From contig CBDCJX010000013.1 in the NCBI GenBank assembly GCA_965218045.1, positions 35,574-99,573 of the forward strand: a stretch of DNA of 64,000 nt, in the 5' to 3' direction. The position numbers were made by a program, and so were the translations under genes. The notes under the pieces were generated by a model. That model ran no database searches. It was not told where the DNA came from and was given only the letters and a program-made list of their open reading frames with translations. Position 1 is the stretch's first letter, and the number at the start of each line of letters is the position of its first letter. This stretch comes from CAVRCA01 sp965218045. Its GTDB lineage: Bacteria > Pseudomonadota > Alphaproteobacteria > Acetobacterales > Acetobacteraceae. Of this stretch, positions 27,363 to 37,153 are shown in pieces.

Positions 27363-28123
27363 CGGCGGGGCTCATCCGCCTGACAGAGCCGCGCCACCGC
27401 GAGCAACCGCGCCAGGGTGCCGGAATCGGCCTGCCCGGTGACCGCTTCCGGCCGCCAGTGGCGCTGGAACGCGCGTAGCACCGAGGCGAGCTGCGGATCG
27501 AGCGCACCCTCCGGCACGACCCGGTAGCCGATATCGGACAGCGCCCGGCGCACGTCGCGCAGGGAGGTCGCGTCGCGCACCGGGTTCGTGGTGCCGAGAT
27601 CCGGCACCCCCGAAGGCCACAGCCCGACCCCGTTCAGGGCGAGCTGCTCCCAATCGAACCGCTCGCCCGGGTCCTGCTTGCGGTCGGGCGCCACGTCGCT
27701 GTGGCCGACCACGTTGCGCGCTGGAATCGGATGCCGCGCGAGGATCGACAGGCAGAGATCGCACACCGCGGCGAGTTGCAGCACCGGGAAGTCGCGATAG
27801 CCCCATTCATGGCCGGGGTTGACGATCTCGATGCCGATCGAGCGCGCATTGAGCTCGGTGAAGCCGCGCCAGTGCGAGACGCCGGCGTGATAGGCGCGGC
27901 ACGCCTCCGGGACCAGGCGCACGGTGCCGCCGTCCTCGTCGACCACGTAGTGCGAGGAGACGCCCGCTTCGGGGTCGCGCAAGCGATCGATCGCCGCCTT
28001 GGCCGTCGGCATGCCGGTGTAGTGCAGGATCAACGTGTCGATCGGGGTTCCCGAAGGCCGCTCGTCCCGGTTGGGGCTGAGCAGCTCACGCACCGCCGCG
28101 CCACCGGGAAAGCCCGCTCTCAC
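27359..28123 (-). CDS. N-acetylmuramoyl-L-alanine amidase (AmpD/AmiD type)
   Basis: A 254-residue peptidoglycan amidase. The Amidase_2 domain shows zinc ligands in ILHYTGM (His), RAYHAGVSHWRG and VGHSDVAPDRKQDPG (His and Asp), with NARSIGIEIVNPG between them. The C-terminal ~60 residues (DIGYRVVPEGALDPQLASVL onward) form a PG_binding_1 domain. No signal peptide is visible, suggesting a cytoplasmic recycling role as in AmpD. The GTG at 28123 overlaps the djlA stop as GTGA, which supports this start over the longer frame. Confidence 0.9.
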   Translation of the reverse strand: MRAGFPGGAAVRELLSPNRDERPSGTPIDTLILHYTGMPTAKAAIDRLRDPEAGVSSHYVVDEDGGTVRLVPEACRAYHAGVSHWRGFTELNARSIGIEIVNPGHEWGYRDFPVLQLAAVCDLCLSILARHPIPARNVVGHSDVAPDRKQDPGERFDWEQLALNGVGLWPSGVPDLGTTNPVRDATSLRDVRRALSDIGYRVVPEGALDPQLASVLRAFQRHWRPEAVTGQADSGTLARLLAVARLCQADEPRR

Positions 28124-28890
28124 AGTCCCCGCTCGCGCTTGATCTCGTCCCAGGCGGCGTTGATGTGGGCGACCTTCTCGCTGGCGCTGGCGATGAACTC
28201 GGCCGGCACGCCGCGCGAGGCGAGGCTGTCGGGGTGGTTCTCGCGCATCAGGTTCTTCCACACCGCGCGCACCTCCTCGTCGCTCGCCGAGCGGCTCACA
28301 CCGAGCACCGCGTAGGCGTCCGGCGCATTGGCATACGGTCGCCTTGGCGCGGCGCCGCGCGCGCGGTCCCAGGCGCGCTGGTCGAGGCCGAAGCCGCGTT
28401 GCGTGCGCTGCAGGAAGTCCATCTCGCGTCCGTTGATCGGCCCATCCGCGCGGGCGATGGCGAACAGCGCCGCCAGCACGTCCTCGAGCACGCCACGATT
28501 GTCGGCGAACGCGGTACCGAGCTCGGTCGCGTACGTTTCGAACCCTTCCGAGCTGTCACGCGCCTGATCGAACAGCCGACCGATGTCGCGCACCGATTCC
28601 GGCGGTATGCGGAACTGCCGCTTGAACGCGTCGATCTCCTCGCGCTTGACCGGCGCGTCGCATTTGGCGAGCTTGGCGGCGAGTGCCACCACACTGATCG
28701 CGAACAGCTGCTCGCGCCGCCCCAGCAGGGCGGCGATCCGCGCCGGGGTGAACGGCAGTTCGCCGAACCGCATGTTCGGCACGTTGCCGCTATCGGCGGC
28801 GTGCCCCAGGGCGGCGCCGACCACGGCCCCGAACGGGCCGCCCATGGCGAACCCCGCGACGCCGCCGATGATCTTGCCCCAATAGCTCAT
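28120..28890 (-). CDS. djlA: DjlA-like co-chaperone (TerB domain plus J-domain)
   Basis: A 256-residue protein with a short Gly-rich hydrophobic N-terminus (IIGGVAGFAMGGPFGAVVG) that may form a membrane hairpin, a TerB/DjlA helical domain (residues ~60-170), and a C-terminal J-domain starting at YAVLGVSRSASDEEVRAVWK with the HPD motif in NLMRENHPDSLASRG. The J-domain stimulates DnaK ATPase. It is first in a tightly overlapping operon with the peptidoglycan amidase and ribokinase. It is divergent from the 5-oxoprolinase gene, with about 145 bp between starts. Confidence 0.9.
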   Translation of the reverse strand: MSYWGKIIGGVAGFAMGGPFGAVVGAALGHAADSGNVPNMRFGELPFTPARIAALLGRREQLFAISVVALAAKLAKCDAPVKREEIDAFKRQFRIPPESVRDIGRLFDQARDSSEGFETYATELGTAFADNRGVLEDVLAALFAIARADGPINGREMDFLQRTQRGFGLDQRAWDRARGAAPRRPYANAPDAYAVLGVSRSASDEEVRAVWKNLMRENHPDSLASRGVPAEFIASASEKVAHINAAWDEIKRERGL

Positions 28891-29035
28891 GGGTAGCTCA
28901 CGACCGATAGCTCATGCGCGGATGTCCATTGTAGACGATGTATCACGCCGAGCTTGCTCGCAGCAAAGAGGCTGCTTGCGGGGCGCGGCCGGGCTGCGCA
29001 TGCTCGTCGCGGGGTCCGGAGGGGCTATAACGGCG

Positions 29036-32000
29036 ATGGCGGGCTGGCAGTTCTGGATCGATCGCGGCGGTACCTTCACCGACATCGTTGCGCGCGATCC
29101 GCACGCCCGGCTCTCCGCCCACAAGCTGCTGAGCGAAAATCCCGGCCGCTACCGCGACGCCGCCATCGCCGGCATCAAGACCGTGCTCGGCGTCGCACTC
29201 GACCAGCCGATTCCGCCCGGTGTGGTCGACGCAGTGAAGATGGGCACGACGGTCGCGACCAACGCCTTGTTACAACGAAACGGCGAGCGCACTCTGCTGC
29301 TGGTCAATCGGGGGTTCGGCGACGCGTTGCGCATCGGCAACCAGGCGCGGCCGCGCCTGTTCGATCTCGACATAAGGCTGCCCGCGCTGCTGCACGAGGC
29401 GGCGGTGGAGATCGGCGGCCGCGTCGGTGCCGACGGAACGGAGATCGAGCCGCTCGACGAGGCGGCGGCGCGACGCGCCTTCGCCGATGCGCGTGCGGCC
29501 GGCATCGGCGCCGTCGCCATCGTGCTGATGCATGCGTGGAAGTTTCCGGCGCACGAACAGCGATTGGCGGCGCTGGCGCGCGAGGCGGGATTTGTCCAGG
29601 TCTCCGCCAGTCACGCGGTGAGCCCGCTGCTGCGGCTGGTCCCGCGCGGCGACACCACGGTGGTCGACGCCTACCTCTCGCCGATCCTGCGCCGCTACGT
29701 CGAACAGGTCGCGGCCGAGCTCGAAGGCGTGCGGCTCTATTTCATGCAATCCAATGGCGGGCTCGCCGAGGCGCACGCGTTCCAGGGCAAGGACGCGATC
29801 CTCTCCGGCCCGGCCGGCGGCATCGTGGGTGCGGCGCGCACCGCCGCGATGGCGAAGCTCGACCGGATCATCGGCTTCGACATGGGCGGCACGTCCACCG
29901 ATGTCGCGCTGTATGCCGGCGGCTTCGAGCGCGCCTTCGAGACCGAGATCGCCGGTGTGCGGATGCGTGCGCCGATGATGGCGATCAACACGGTCGCCGC
30001 CGGTGGCGGCTCGGTGCTGCACTTCGACGGCGCGCGGATGCGGGTCGGGCCGGACAGCGCCGGCGCCGATCCCGGTCCGGCGTGTTATCGGCGCGGCGGG
30101 CCGCTCACCGTCACCGATGCGAATCTGTGCGTGGGCAAGATCCAGCCGGCGCATTTCCCGGCGATCTTCGGACCGGACGGCGACCTGCCGCTCGACGCCG
30201 ACGCGGTTGCGCACAGGTTCGCCGCATTGGCCGACACGATCGCCGAGGCCACCGGCGAACGCCGCGAACCGCGCGCCGTGGCGGAAGGGTTCCTGCGCAT
30301 CGCGGTTGCCAACATGGCGAACGCGATCAAGCAGGTCTCGGTGCAGAAGGGCCACGACGTGACCCGCTTTGCCCTCGCCTGCTTCGGCGGCGCGGCCGGC
30401 CAGCACGCTTGCCTGGTGGCCGACGCGCTGGGCATGGAAACCGTGTTGCTCCATCCGCTGGCCGGCGTGCTGTCGGCCTACGGCATGGGCCTCGCCGATC
30501 AGTCGGTGCTGCGCGAGCAGGCGGTCGAGCGGGAGCTGAGCCAGGCCGCAATGCCGGCGCTGGAAAGCTTGGCGGCGCAACTCGGCGAAGCCGCCGCCGC
30601 AGCACTTGCCGCCCAGGGTGCGGCACCCGAGCGCATCACCGTCGAGCGGCGCGCTCACCTGCGTTACGCCGGCACCGAGGCAGCGCTCACCATCCCCTTG
30701 CGCGACGAGGCCGCGCTGCGGCGGGATTTCACCGCCGCGCATCGCGCTCGCTTCGGCTTCGCCACCCCCGAGCGGCCGCTGGTGGTGGAGACGGTCGCGG
30801 TCGAGGCGATCGCGGCGGGGGACGCGGTGGAGGAACGCCGGCTCGCGCCGCGCGCGGCCGAGGATGCCGGACCCGCGGCGATCGACCGGGTGCGTTTCCA
30901 TAGCGGCGACGCCGAACACGACGCGCCGGTGTTCGATCGTCCGACGTTGCAAGCCGGCGATCGGATCGACGGCCCGGCGCTGATCCGCGAGGCCAATGCA
31001 ACCACCGTGGTGGAGCCGGGTTGGCAAGCCGAAGTGACGGCGCGCGACCACCTGCTGCTGCGCCGCACGACGCTGCTGGCGACGCGGGTGCCGGCGAACA
31101 GCGCGCGACCCGATCCCGTCATGCTGGAACTGTTCAACAACCTGTTCATGAACGTCGCCGAGCAGACCGGCGCGGTGCTGCAAAACACCGCGATGAGCGT
31201 GAACATCAAGGAGCGGCTGGATTTCAGTTGTGCGATCTTTGCCGCCGACGGCGCGCTGGTCGCCAACGCGCCACACATCCCGGTGCATCTCGGGGCGATG
31301 GGCGAAAGCGTGCGCACCGTGCTGCGCGATCGCGCAGCCACGCTCAAGCCGGGTGACGTGGTGGCGCTGAACAACCCGTCGAACGGCGGCACCCACCTGC
31401 CCGACGTCACCGTCATCACCCCGGTGTTCGACGAGGCCGGCGCGCGCATCCTGTTCTTCGTCGGCAGCCGCGGTCATCACGCCGATATCGGCGGCGTCAC
31501 GCCCGGATCGACGCCGCCCGGCTCGCGCACCCTCGAGGAGGAGGGCGTGGTGATCAACGACTTCCTGCTGGTCGATGGCGGCGAGTTCCGCGAGACGGCG
31601 TTTCGCGCGCTGCTGGCATCGGCGCGCTATCCGGCGCGCAGCCCCGACATCAACGTCGCCGACGTCAAGGCACAGGTCGCGGCCAACGCGAAAGGCGTGC
31701 ACGAGCTGCGCCGCGTGGTCGAGCAATTCGGCTGGGACACGGTGCGCGCCTATATGGGCCACGTGATGGACAACGCCGAGGAGAGCGTGCGCCGGGTGAT
31801 CGCGCGCATCGGCGATGGGTCGTTCGACTACACCATGGATGATGGATCGCCGTTGCGCGTGCGCATCGCGGTCGATCGCGCCGAACGCAGCGCGGTGGTG
31901 GATTTCACCGGCACCGGCCAGCAGCGCGGCGACAATTTCAACGCGCCGCAAGCGGTAACCCGCGCCGCCGTGCTTTACGTGTTTCGTTGCCTGGTCGGCG

Positions 32001-32641
32001 CCGACATCCCGCTCAACGAGGGCTGTCTGGTACCGCTCCGCATCGTGATCCCGCCGGGCACGTTCCTCTCCCCGGCACCAGGTGCCGCGGTGGTCGCCGG
32101 CAACACCGAGGTGTCGCAGGCGACCTGCAACGCGTTGTTCGGCGCCCTCGGGGCGATGGCTTGCAGCCAGGCGACAATGAACAACTTCCTGTTCGGCGAC
32201 GCCACACGGCAATACTACGAGACGATCTGCGGCGGCGGCGGCGCGGGGCCGGGCTTTCACGGCGCCTCGGCGATCCAGACGCACATGACCAACACGCGGA
32301 TGACCGATCCCGAGGTGCTGGAGCTGCGCTACCCGGTGCGGCTGGAGGCGTTCGCGATCCGGCGCGGCTCGGGCGGCGCCGGGCAGTGGCGCGGCGGCGA
32401 CGGTTCGGTACGCAGGTTGCGCTTCCTCGAGAAGATGACGGCGGTGATCGTCGCCTCGCGCCGCGAAGTGCCGCCATTCGGGCTCGCCGGCGGAGCGGAC
32501 GGCGCGGCAGGCCGGCAATGGGTCGAGCGCGCCGACGGCACGCACTTGACGCTCGGCGGCACCGACCAGGTCGAGCTGTCCTCGGGCGACGTGGTGGTGA
32601 TCGAGACCCCGGGCGGCGGCGGTTACGGGGCCCCCGCCTGA
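29036..32641 (+). CDS. oplAH: 5-oxoprolinase (fused HyuA-HyuB type)
   Basis: A 1201-residue ATP-dependent enzyme that opens 5-oxoproline to glutamate. The N-terminal half (residues ~1-690) is HyuA-like: DRGGTFTDIVARDP near residue 7, MGTTVATNALLQRNGERTLL near 70, and GFDMGGTSTDVALYAGG near 280 (second phosphate-binding motif). The C-terminal half, from about LELFNNLFMNVAEQTGAVLQ, is HyuB-like with GSRGHHADIGG and the closing IETPGGGGYG. The full length matches eukaryote-type single-chain oxoprolinases. The ATG at 29036 gives the canonical start. The AsmA-like gene starts 1 bp after its stop. Confidence 0.94.
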   Translation: MAGWQFWIDRGGTFTDIVARDPHARLSAHKLLSENPGRYRDAAIAGIKTVLGVALDQPIPPGVVDAVKMGTTVATNALLQRNGERTLLLVNRGFGDALRIGNQARPRLFDLDIRLPALLHEAAVEIGGRVGADGTEIEPLDEAAARRAFADARAAGIGAVAIVLMHAWKFPAHEQRLAALAREAGFVQVSASHAVSPLLRLVPRGDTTVVDAYLSPILRRYVEQVAAELEGVRLYFMQSNGGLAEAHAFQGKDAILSGPAGGIVGAARTAAMAKLDRIIGFDMGGTSTDVALYAGGFERAFETEIAGVRMRAPMMAINTVAAGGGSVLHFDGARMRVGPDSAGADPGPACYRRGGPLTVTDANLCVGKIQPAHFPAIFGPDGDLPLDADAVAHRFAALADTIAEATGERREPRAVAEGFLRIAVANMANAIKQVSVQKGHDVTRFALACFGGAAGQHACLVADALGMETVLLHPLAGVLSAYGMGLADQSVLREQAVERELSQAAMPALESLAAQLGEAAAAALAAQGAAPERITVERRAHLRYAGTEAALTIPLRDEAALRRDFTAAHRARFGFATPERPLVVETVAVEAIAAGDAVEERRLAPRAAEDAGPAAIDRVRFHSGDAEHDAPVFDRPTLQAGDRIDGPALIREANATTVVEPGWQAEVTARDHLLLRRTTLLATRVPANSARPDPVMLELFNNLFMNVAEQTGAVLQNTAMSVNIKERLDFSCAIFAADGALVANAPHIPVHLGAMGESVRTVLRDRAATLKPGDVVALNNPSNGGTHLPDVTVITPVFDEAGARILFFVGSRGHHADIGGVTPGSTPPGSRTLEEEGVVINDFLLVDGGEFRETAFRALLASARYPARSPDINVADVKAQVAANAKGVHELRRVVEQFGWDTVRAYMGHVMDNAEESVRRVIARIGDGSFDYTMDDGSPLRVRIAVDRAERSAVVDFTGTGQQRGDNFNAPQAVTRAAVLYVFRCLVGADIPLNEGCLVPLRIVIPPGTFLSPAPGAAVVAGNTEVSQATCNALFGALGAMACSQATMNNFLFGDATRQYYETICGGGGAGPGFHGASAIQTHMTNTRMTDPEVLELRYPVRLEAFAIRRGSGGAGQWRGGDGSVRRLRFLEKMTAVIVASRREVPPFGLAGGADGAAGRQWVERADGTHLTLGGTDQVELSSGDVVVIETPGGGGYGAPA

Positions 32642-32642
32642 G

Positions 32643-35591
32643 GTGCGCGCCGGGAACAAGATCCTGCTGTTCGCGGCCGCCGGCCTGCTCCTGGCCTTGC
32701 TGGGTGCGGTCTGGCTGGTGCCCCCCCAGCTCGACTGGAACCGCTATCGCGACTCGGTCGAGGAGATCGCATCGTCGACCTTGGGCCGCCCGGTGCGCAT
32801 CGCTGGCCCGATCAGCCTGTCGCTGCTGCCGCGGCCGGTGCTGGTCGCCCACGGGGTCGAGATCGCCGATGCGGACCAGGCCACCGCCCCGTCGCTGCGG
32901 GTGCGGGCGTTGCGGCTGCGCGTCGCGTTGGCGCCGCTGCTCGCCGGCCGGATTGCGCCGCGCGAACTGGTGCTGCGCCAGCCGGAGCTGTCGCTGCCTT
33001 GGCCGCTGCCCCGCCTGTTCACCCTGCGTGCGCCCGACTGGCCGGACAGCTTCTCCGCGCGCATCGAGGATGGCCGCCTCACCCTCGGGCGGTTCGAATT
33101 CTCCGGTGTCGCGGCGACCGTCGAGGGGTCGGACACCGGTGCGCTGGCCCTCTCCGGCACCGCCCGCGCCGGTCCGCTCGGCTGGCATTTCAGTGCCCGA
33201 CTGACCAGCCCCGGCGCCGATGGCGTGCAGGGGATCGACGTCGCGCTCGACGGCACAGAGCGGGCCGTGGGGCTCGGCGCGACGTTTGCCGGCCAGATCG
33301 CTCCCGGCGGAGCGCTCGACGGGCGCATCGCGGGACGCGGCCCGGATCTCTCCGTGCTGCTCCCCACACCACCGGTGGCGTTTCGCGGCGAGGGACGGCT
33401 GACCGCCTCGGGCGCGCTCGCGGCGGCGGACAATCTGCTGCTGGAGGTGGACGGATCGAGCGTGCAGGGCGCAGTCGCGCTGCGCCTCGCGCCACGCGAG
33501 CAACTCAGCGTCGCGCTGGCCGCTGGGCGGCTCGATCTCGGCCCCTGGCTGGCGGCGTTGCGGCGAGGCAACGCGCCGCCGATCCCAATGGATCTCGACC
33601 TGTCGGCCGAAGCGGCGCGGCTCGGCGGCGGCACCTTGCGACGGCTGCGCGCCTCGCTCGCGCTGGTCGACGGCGCGATCACCATCCGCGAGGCGGCGGC
33701 GCGGCTGCCTGGCGAGGCCGAGCTGCACTTCGCTGGCCCGATCGTCACGCGGGACGGGGGTTTGCGGGTGGCCGGCGAGGCGAACCTCGACGCAGCCGAC
33801 CTGCGCCCGACCCTTGCCTGGGTCGCCGGCTTCGCCGGTGCTGGCGCGATCGCGCCGCCGCCGGGAGTGCTGCACAGCGCCTCGCTCTCCGCTCGCGTGG
33901 CCGCCGGCCCCGGCGAGCTGGTGCTCGACAAGCTGCATGGCGATCTCGATCGAGCGCCGATCGATGGCCGCCTCGCGCTGCGTTTCGGGGAACACCCCAT
34001 GTTCGACGCCGACCTCCGCTTCAAGCAGCTCGCACTTGATCCCTGGCTGCCCGAGGAAAGGATCGGGTGGAATGCGCTGCCCGCCCGGTTCGCGGGCTCG
34101 TCGCTGCGGGTCACGGCGGCGCACGCGACCCTGTGGCACCGGGCGATCGACGATTTCGCGCTCGACGCCACGGCGCGCGATGGCACATTCACCCTGCGCG
34201 AACTGGCCGGCAAGCGCGAGGGCGTGCAGGCGCGCCTGGAGGGTACCCTGGAGCCGGACGGTCGCATCCACGGCGCCGCGCTGGCGCTGCGTGGCGTCGA
34301 TGTGGCGGCCATCGCCGACCTGCTGCCCGCGGACTGGCAAGTGGCGCGGGAGCTCTGCCACGGGCCGGTGGAGGCGCGGATCACCGCCGATGGGCCGCCG
34401 CAAGCGCTCGATCTGGGTATTCGCGTCGATCTCGAAGACGCGCGGCTGGAAGCGCGGCCGCTGCTCGACTTCACCCGGGATAGCTGGAGCGGTCCCGTCA
34501 CCCTGCGTCATCCGGGCGCGCGGCGCTTGCTGGGAGCGGCCGGTCTGCCGTTCGCCGCCGGGGCGGTGGGCGAGGGCTCGCTGTCGGTGAGCGGCCGATT
34601 CGCCGGCGAGCCGGGTCGGGTCGTCGCGGACAGCTTCGAGCTCGTCGCCGGGCTGCTCCACACCACCGGCAAGCTGACGCTCGACCGCAGCGGGACAAGG
34701 CCGCGTCTGACCGGCCGGCTTGCCGCCGAGACGCTGCCGCTTCCCCTCCCCGCCGAGGACGCCGAGCCGTTGCCGATCGAGAGCCTGCGCGCCTGGGATG
34801 TCGACATGCAGATCGAGGCCGAGCAGGTGCTGGCCGGGCAAGCCCCGGTGCTGCGGCACGCCATCGCGCGATTGGCGCTCGGCGCCGAGCGGTGGCGGCT
34901 CGACGCGGTGCGCGGGTCGTTGGCGGGCGGCCAGATCGAAGGCAGCGCGAGCCTCGACCTCGCCGAGGACCGGGCCCCCGCGTTGCACCTCGACGGCGCC
35001 CTGCGGCAACTCGCGCTTGCCGAGCCGGTAACCGGGCTGGCGTTCGACCTGACCGGCGGCAAGGTCGACGGCCGGATCAGCCTGGCAGCCGAGGGCTATT
35101 CTCTCGCCGCCCTGCTGGCCACGGCTTCGGGCCGCGCCGCGTTCGATGCGTCGGACGGCACCCTGAGCGGGCTTGATTTGGCGGCGGTGACCCGCGCCGT
35201 GGCCGAGGCCAGCGCCAAGGCCGGCGCGCGCGCCCCGGCGGAGCCGGCAGCCGAGCCGGCGGCCGACCGCTGGAACGCCACTGCCGTGGCGATCGGTGAT
35301 GCGCTGTCGGGCGGGACCACCGCGTTCCGCTCGCTGGCGGCGGAGCTGAGCCTGTCGCAGGGCGTGGTGACGATCGACACCGGACGGCTCGACGCGTCGT
35401 CCGGCAGCATAGGCCTGTCCGGCACGGTCGGGTTGCCCGAGCTGGCGCTGGATGTGCGCGCCACCTTGCGGCCGAACCTGCCCGACCCGCCGGCGATCGG
35501 TTTGCGACTGGCCGGCCCTGCCGAGGCTCCGCGACGCACACCGGAACTGGCAGGGCTGGCGCAGTGGCTGGCGGATCACCCGGCGCAGTAG
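32643..35591 (+). CDS. AsmA-family envelope protein
   Basis: A 982-residue AsmA-like protein with one N-terminal transmembrane helix (LLFAAAGLLLALLGAVWLV, residues ~8-26) and a long periplasmic beta-rich region. AsmA hallmarks are visible: DWNRYRDSVEEIASSTLGRP after the helix, GPISLSLLPRPVLVAHGVEI near residue 54, and a C-terminal AsmA_2 segment with ASGRAAFDASDGTLSGLDLA and VVTIDTGRLDASSGSIGLSG. Proteins of this kind are thought to bridge membranes and move phospholipids. The start is a GTG directly after the oplAH stop, so it is probably translated by reinitiation. Its last 16 bp overlap a convergent small gene. Confidence 0.85.
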   Translation: MRAGNKILLFAAAGLLLALLGAVWLVPPQLDWNRYRDSVEEIASSTLGRPVRIAGPISLSLLPRPVLVAHGVEIADADQATAPSLRVRALRLRVALAPLLAGRIAPRELVLRQPELSLPWPLPRLFTLRAPDWPDSFSARIEDGRLTLGRFEFSGVAATVEGSDTGALALSGTARAGPLGWHFSARLTSPGADGVQGIDVALDGTERAVGLGATFAGQIAPGGALDGRIAGRGPDLSVLLPTPPVAFRGEGRLTASGALAAADNLLLEVDGSSVQGAVALRLAPREQLSVALAAGRLDLGPWLAALRRGNAPPIPMDLDLSAEAARLGGGTLRRLRASLALVDGAITIREAAARLPGEAELHFAGPIVTRDGGLRVAGEANLDAADLRPTLAWVAGFAGAGAIAPPPGVLHSASLSARVAAGPGELVLDKLHGDLDRAPIDGRLALRFGEHPMFDADLRFKQLALDPWLPEERIGWNALPARFAGSSLRVTAAHATLWHRAIDDFALDATARDGTFTLRELAGKREGVQARLEGTLEPDGRIHGAALALRGVDVAAIADLLPADWQVARELCHGPVEARITADGPPQALDLGIRVDLEDARLEARPLLDFTRDSWSGPVTLRHPGARRLLGAAGLPFAAGAVGEGSLSVSGRFAGEPGRVVADSFELVAGLLHTTGKLTLDRSGTRPRLTGRLAAETLPLPLPAEDAEPLPIESLRAWDVDMQIEAEQVLAGQAPVLRHAIARLALGAERWRLDAVRGSLAGGQIEGSASLDLAEDRAPALHLDGALRQLALAEPVTGLAFDLTGGKVDGRISLAAEGYSLAALLATASGRAAFDASDGTLSGLDLAAVTRAVAEASAKAGARAPAEPAAEPAADRWNATAVAIGDALSGGTTAFRSLAAELSLSQGVVTIDTGRLDASSGSIGLSGTVGLPELALDVRATLRPNLPDPPAIGLRLAGPAEAPRRTPELAGLAQWLADHPAQ

Positions 35592-35788
35592 GCGGCCGAG
35601 GCGATCGAGCCGGGCGCCGGGGGCGGCGGCATCTCGTCGAGCACGGTCGAGGCAAGGCGGATCAGCCGACGCGCCGTGGTCGGGCAGCCGAGCTGGCCGG
35701 CCTGCTCGGCGAGCGAGATCAGGCGGTCGGAGAGGAACAGCGGACTGAGCGTCGGGGTGACGGTCGGGGCGTTGGTGAGCTGGTTCAT
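35576..35788 (-). CDS. Small conserved-looking hypothetical protein
   Basis: A 70-residue protein starting MNQLTNAPTVTPTLSPLFLS, then a helical segment (DRLISLAEQAGQLGCPTTAR and RLIRLASTVLDEMPPP) and a short Pro/Ser/Ala tail. The ATG is preceded by AGGACG. It is next to the RHH protein gene on the same strand, separated by about 100 bp of AT-richer sequence likely holding its promoter. Function unknown; no signal peptide. Its 3' end overlaps the AsmA gene on the other strand. Confidence 0.6.
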   Translation of the reverse strand: MNQLTNAPTVTPTLSPLFLSDRLISLAEQAGQLGCPTTARRLIRLASTVLDEMPPPPAPGSIASAAYCAG

Positions 35789-35891
35789 GGCGGGCGTCCT
35801 GGAAGCAATTTGCAGCGTGGAGTTTATTGGCGCCGTTTTGCGCCCGCTGTGATCTGATGCCAGAACGTATGCTGAACTTATTGCCCGAAAA

Positions 35892-36110
35892 CTAACGATT
35901 CTGGCGAAATGTGCGGAGCACGCACAGGCGCAGCGCCGAGGCCAGCGGCTGGTCCGGATCGCGCTCGGCGTCCACCAACACGACCAGCGCCGAAAGGCTG
36001 AGTTCGCGCGCCCGCGCGGCCTCCCCAAGCGCCGACCAGAACTCCGCCTCGAGCGCCACGCTGGTGCGATGGCCGGCCAGCGAGAAGCTGCGCTTGACCA
36101 GCCGGCTCAG
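35892..36110 (-). CDS. Ribbon-helix-helix domain protein
   Basis: A ~72-residue protein related to the RHH_4 family of small DNA-binding proteins. The key stretch is VKRSFSLAGHRTSVALEAEF, then WSALGEAARARELSLSALVV, the usual strand-helix-helix pattern, ending ALRLCVLRTFRQNR. Only CTG codons (36110, 36101) are available as starts near the N-terminus, and the frame overlaps the queG stop, so initiation may depend on coupling to queG or start further inside it. Members are usually encoded near unrelated genes and the DNA target is unknown. Confidence 0.7.
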   Translation of the reverse strand: MSRLVKRSFSLAGHRTSVALEAEFWSALGEAARARELSLSALVVLVDAERDPDQPLASALRLCVLRTFRQNR

Positions 36111-37153
36111 CCGGTGGCTCCGTGGGCAGGCAGAAGCGCGAGGGCCCAGGCGGCGGCGTCCGCCACCACCGGGTCGGGGTCCGCGATCAACGCCGCGGCC
36201 GCTGGGCGCAGCGCCGGGTCGGCGGAATTGCCGATCGCGATCAGCACGTTGCGCACGAAGCGATCGCGGCCGATGCGCTTGATCGGCGAGCCGGCGAACA
36301 TGCGGCGAAAGCCGGGGTCGTCGAGTGTGGCCAGTGCGGCGAGTTGCGGCGCGGCGAGGTCGTCGCGCGCGCGCAGCTTGTCGTGCGGTGTCGCGCGGGC
36401 GAAGCGGTTCCACGGGCAGACCGCGAGGCAGTCGTCGCAGCCATAGATGCGGTTGCCGATCAGCGGACGCAACGCGTGCGGGATCGGGCCGTGATGCTCG
36501 ATGGTGAGATAGGAGATGCAGCGCGTGGCATCGAGCCGGTAGGGCGCGGGAAACGCGCTGGTCGGACACACATCCTGGCAGCGCGCGCAGGACCCGCAGC
36601 GGTCGCGGTGGGGCGGGTCGGGCGGCAGGTCGAGCGTGGTGTAGAGCTCGCCGAGGAACAGCCAGGAGCCATGCGCGCGGGAAACCAGGTTGGTGTGCTT
36701 GCCCTGCCAGCCCAAGCCAGCGCGCGCGGCGAGCGGCTTCTCCATCACCGGCGCGGTATCGACGAACACTTTCACGCCGGCGCCGAAACGCGAGGCAATG
36801 AACTGGCCGAGATGCTTCAGCATCCCTTTCGCGACGTCGTGGTAGTCGCGGTTGCGGGCATAGACCGAGATGGCGCCGCGATCCGGCTGGTCGAGCACCG
36901 CCAGCGGATCGGTTGCGGGTGCGTACGACAGTCCCAGGGCGACTACGCTGCGCGCTTCGGGCCACAGCGACCGGGGGTGCGCGCGTTGCTCGGCGCGGGC
37001 GGCCAGCCAGCCCATGTCGCCGTGCAAGCCGGCGGCGATGAAGTCGCGCAGTCGCTCGCGCGCCTCCGGGCCGAGGTCGGCGGCGCAGAAGCCGACCGCA
37101 TCGAAGCCGAGTTCCAGCGCCTTGTCGCGGATCCGGGTCTTCGGGTCAGCCAC
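36107..37153 (-). CDS. queG: Epoxyqueuosine reductase
   Basis: The last step of queuosine synthesis: cobalamin-dependent reduction of epoxyqueuosine in tRNA. It is 348 residues long. Signatures are ELGFDAVGFCAADLGPE at the N-terminus, a central B12-binding region, and two [4Fe-4S] clusters: CGSCARCQDVCPTSAF near residue 185 and GCDDCLAVCPWNRFA near residue 236. A HEAT-like C-terminal region has PALRPAAAALIADPDPVVA. The GTG at 37153 gives the canonical VADPKTRIRDKALELGFD beginning and overlaps the queF stop by 8 bp, so the two enzymes of one pathway are coupled. Confidence 0.94.
   Translation of the reverse strand: MADPKTRIRDKALELGFDAVGFCAADLGPEARERLRDFIAAGLHGDMGWLAARAEQRAHPRSLWPEARSVVALGLSYAPATDPLAVLDQPDRGAISVYARNRDYHDVAKGMLKHLGQFIASRFGAGVKVFVDTAPVMEKPLAARAGLGWQGKHTNLVSRAHGSWLFLGELYTTLDLPPDPPHRDRCGSCARCQDVCPTSAFPAPYRLDATRCISYLTIEHHGPIPHALRPLIGNRIYGCDDCLAVCPWNRFARATPHDKLRARDDLAAPQLAALATLDDPGFRRMFAGSPIKRIGRDRFVRNVLIAIGNSADPALRPAAAALIADPDPVVADAAAWALALLPAHGATG

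Noticed and set aside
29270..32659. A 1129-codon open frame on the minus strand
   Set aside because: It is antisense to the well-supported 5-oxoprolinase gene; long antisense frames are expected in GC-rich DNA, and its sequence is Arg/His/Gly-rich without domains.
32013..35579. A 1188-codon minus-strand open frame
   Set aside because: Shadow of the AsmA-like gene and the end of oplAH; it is composed of Arg/Gln/Gly-rich sequence and has no recognisable family.
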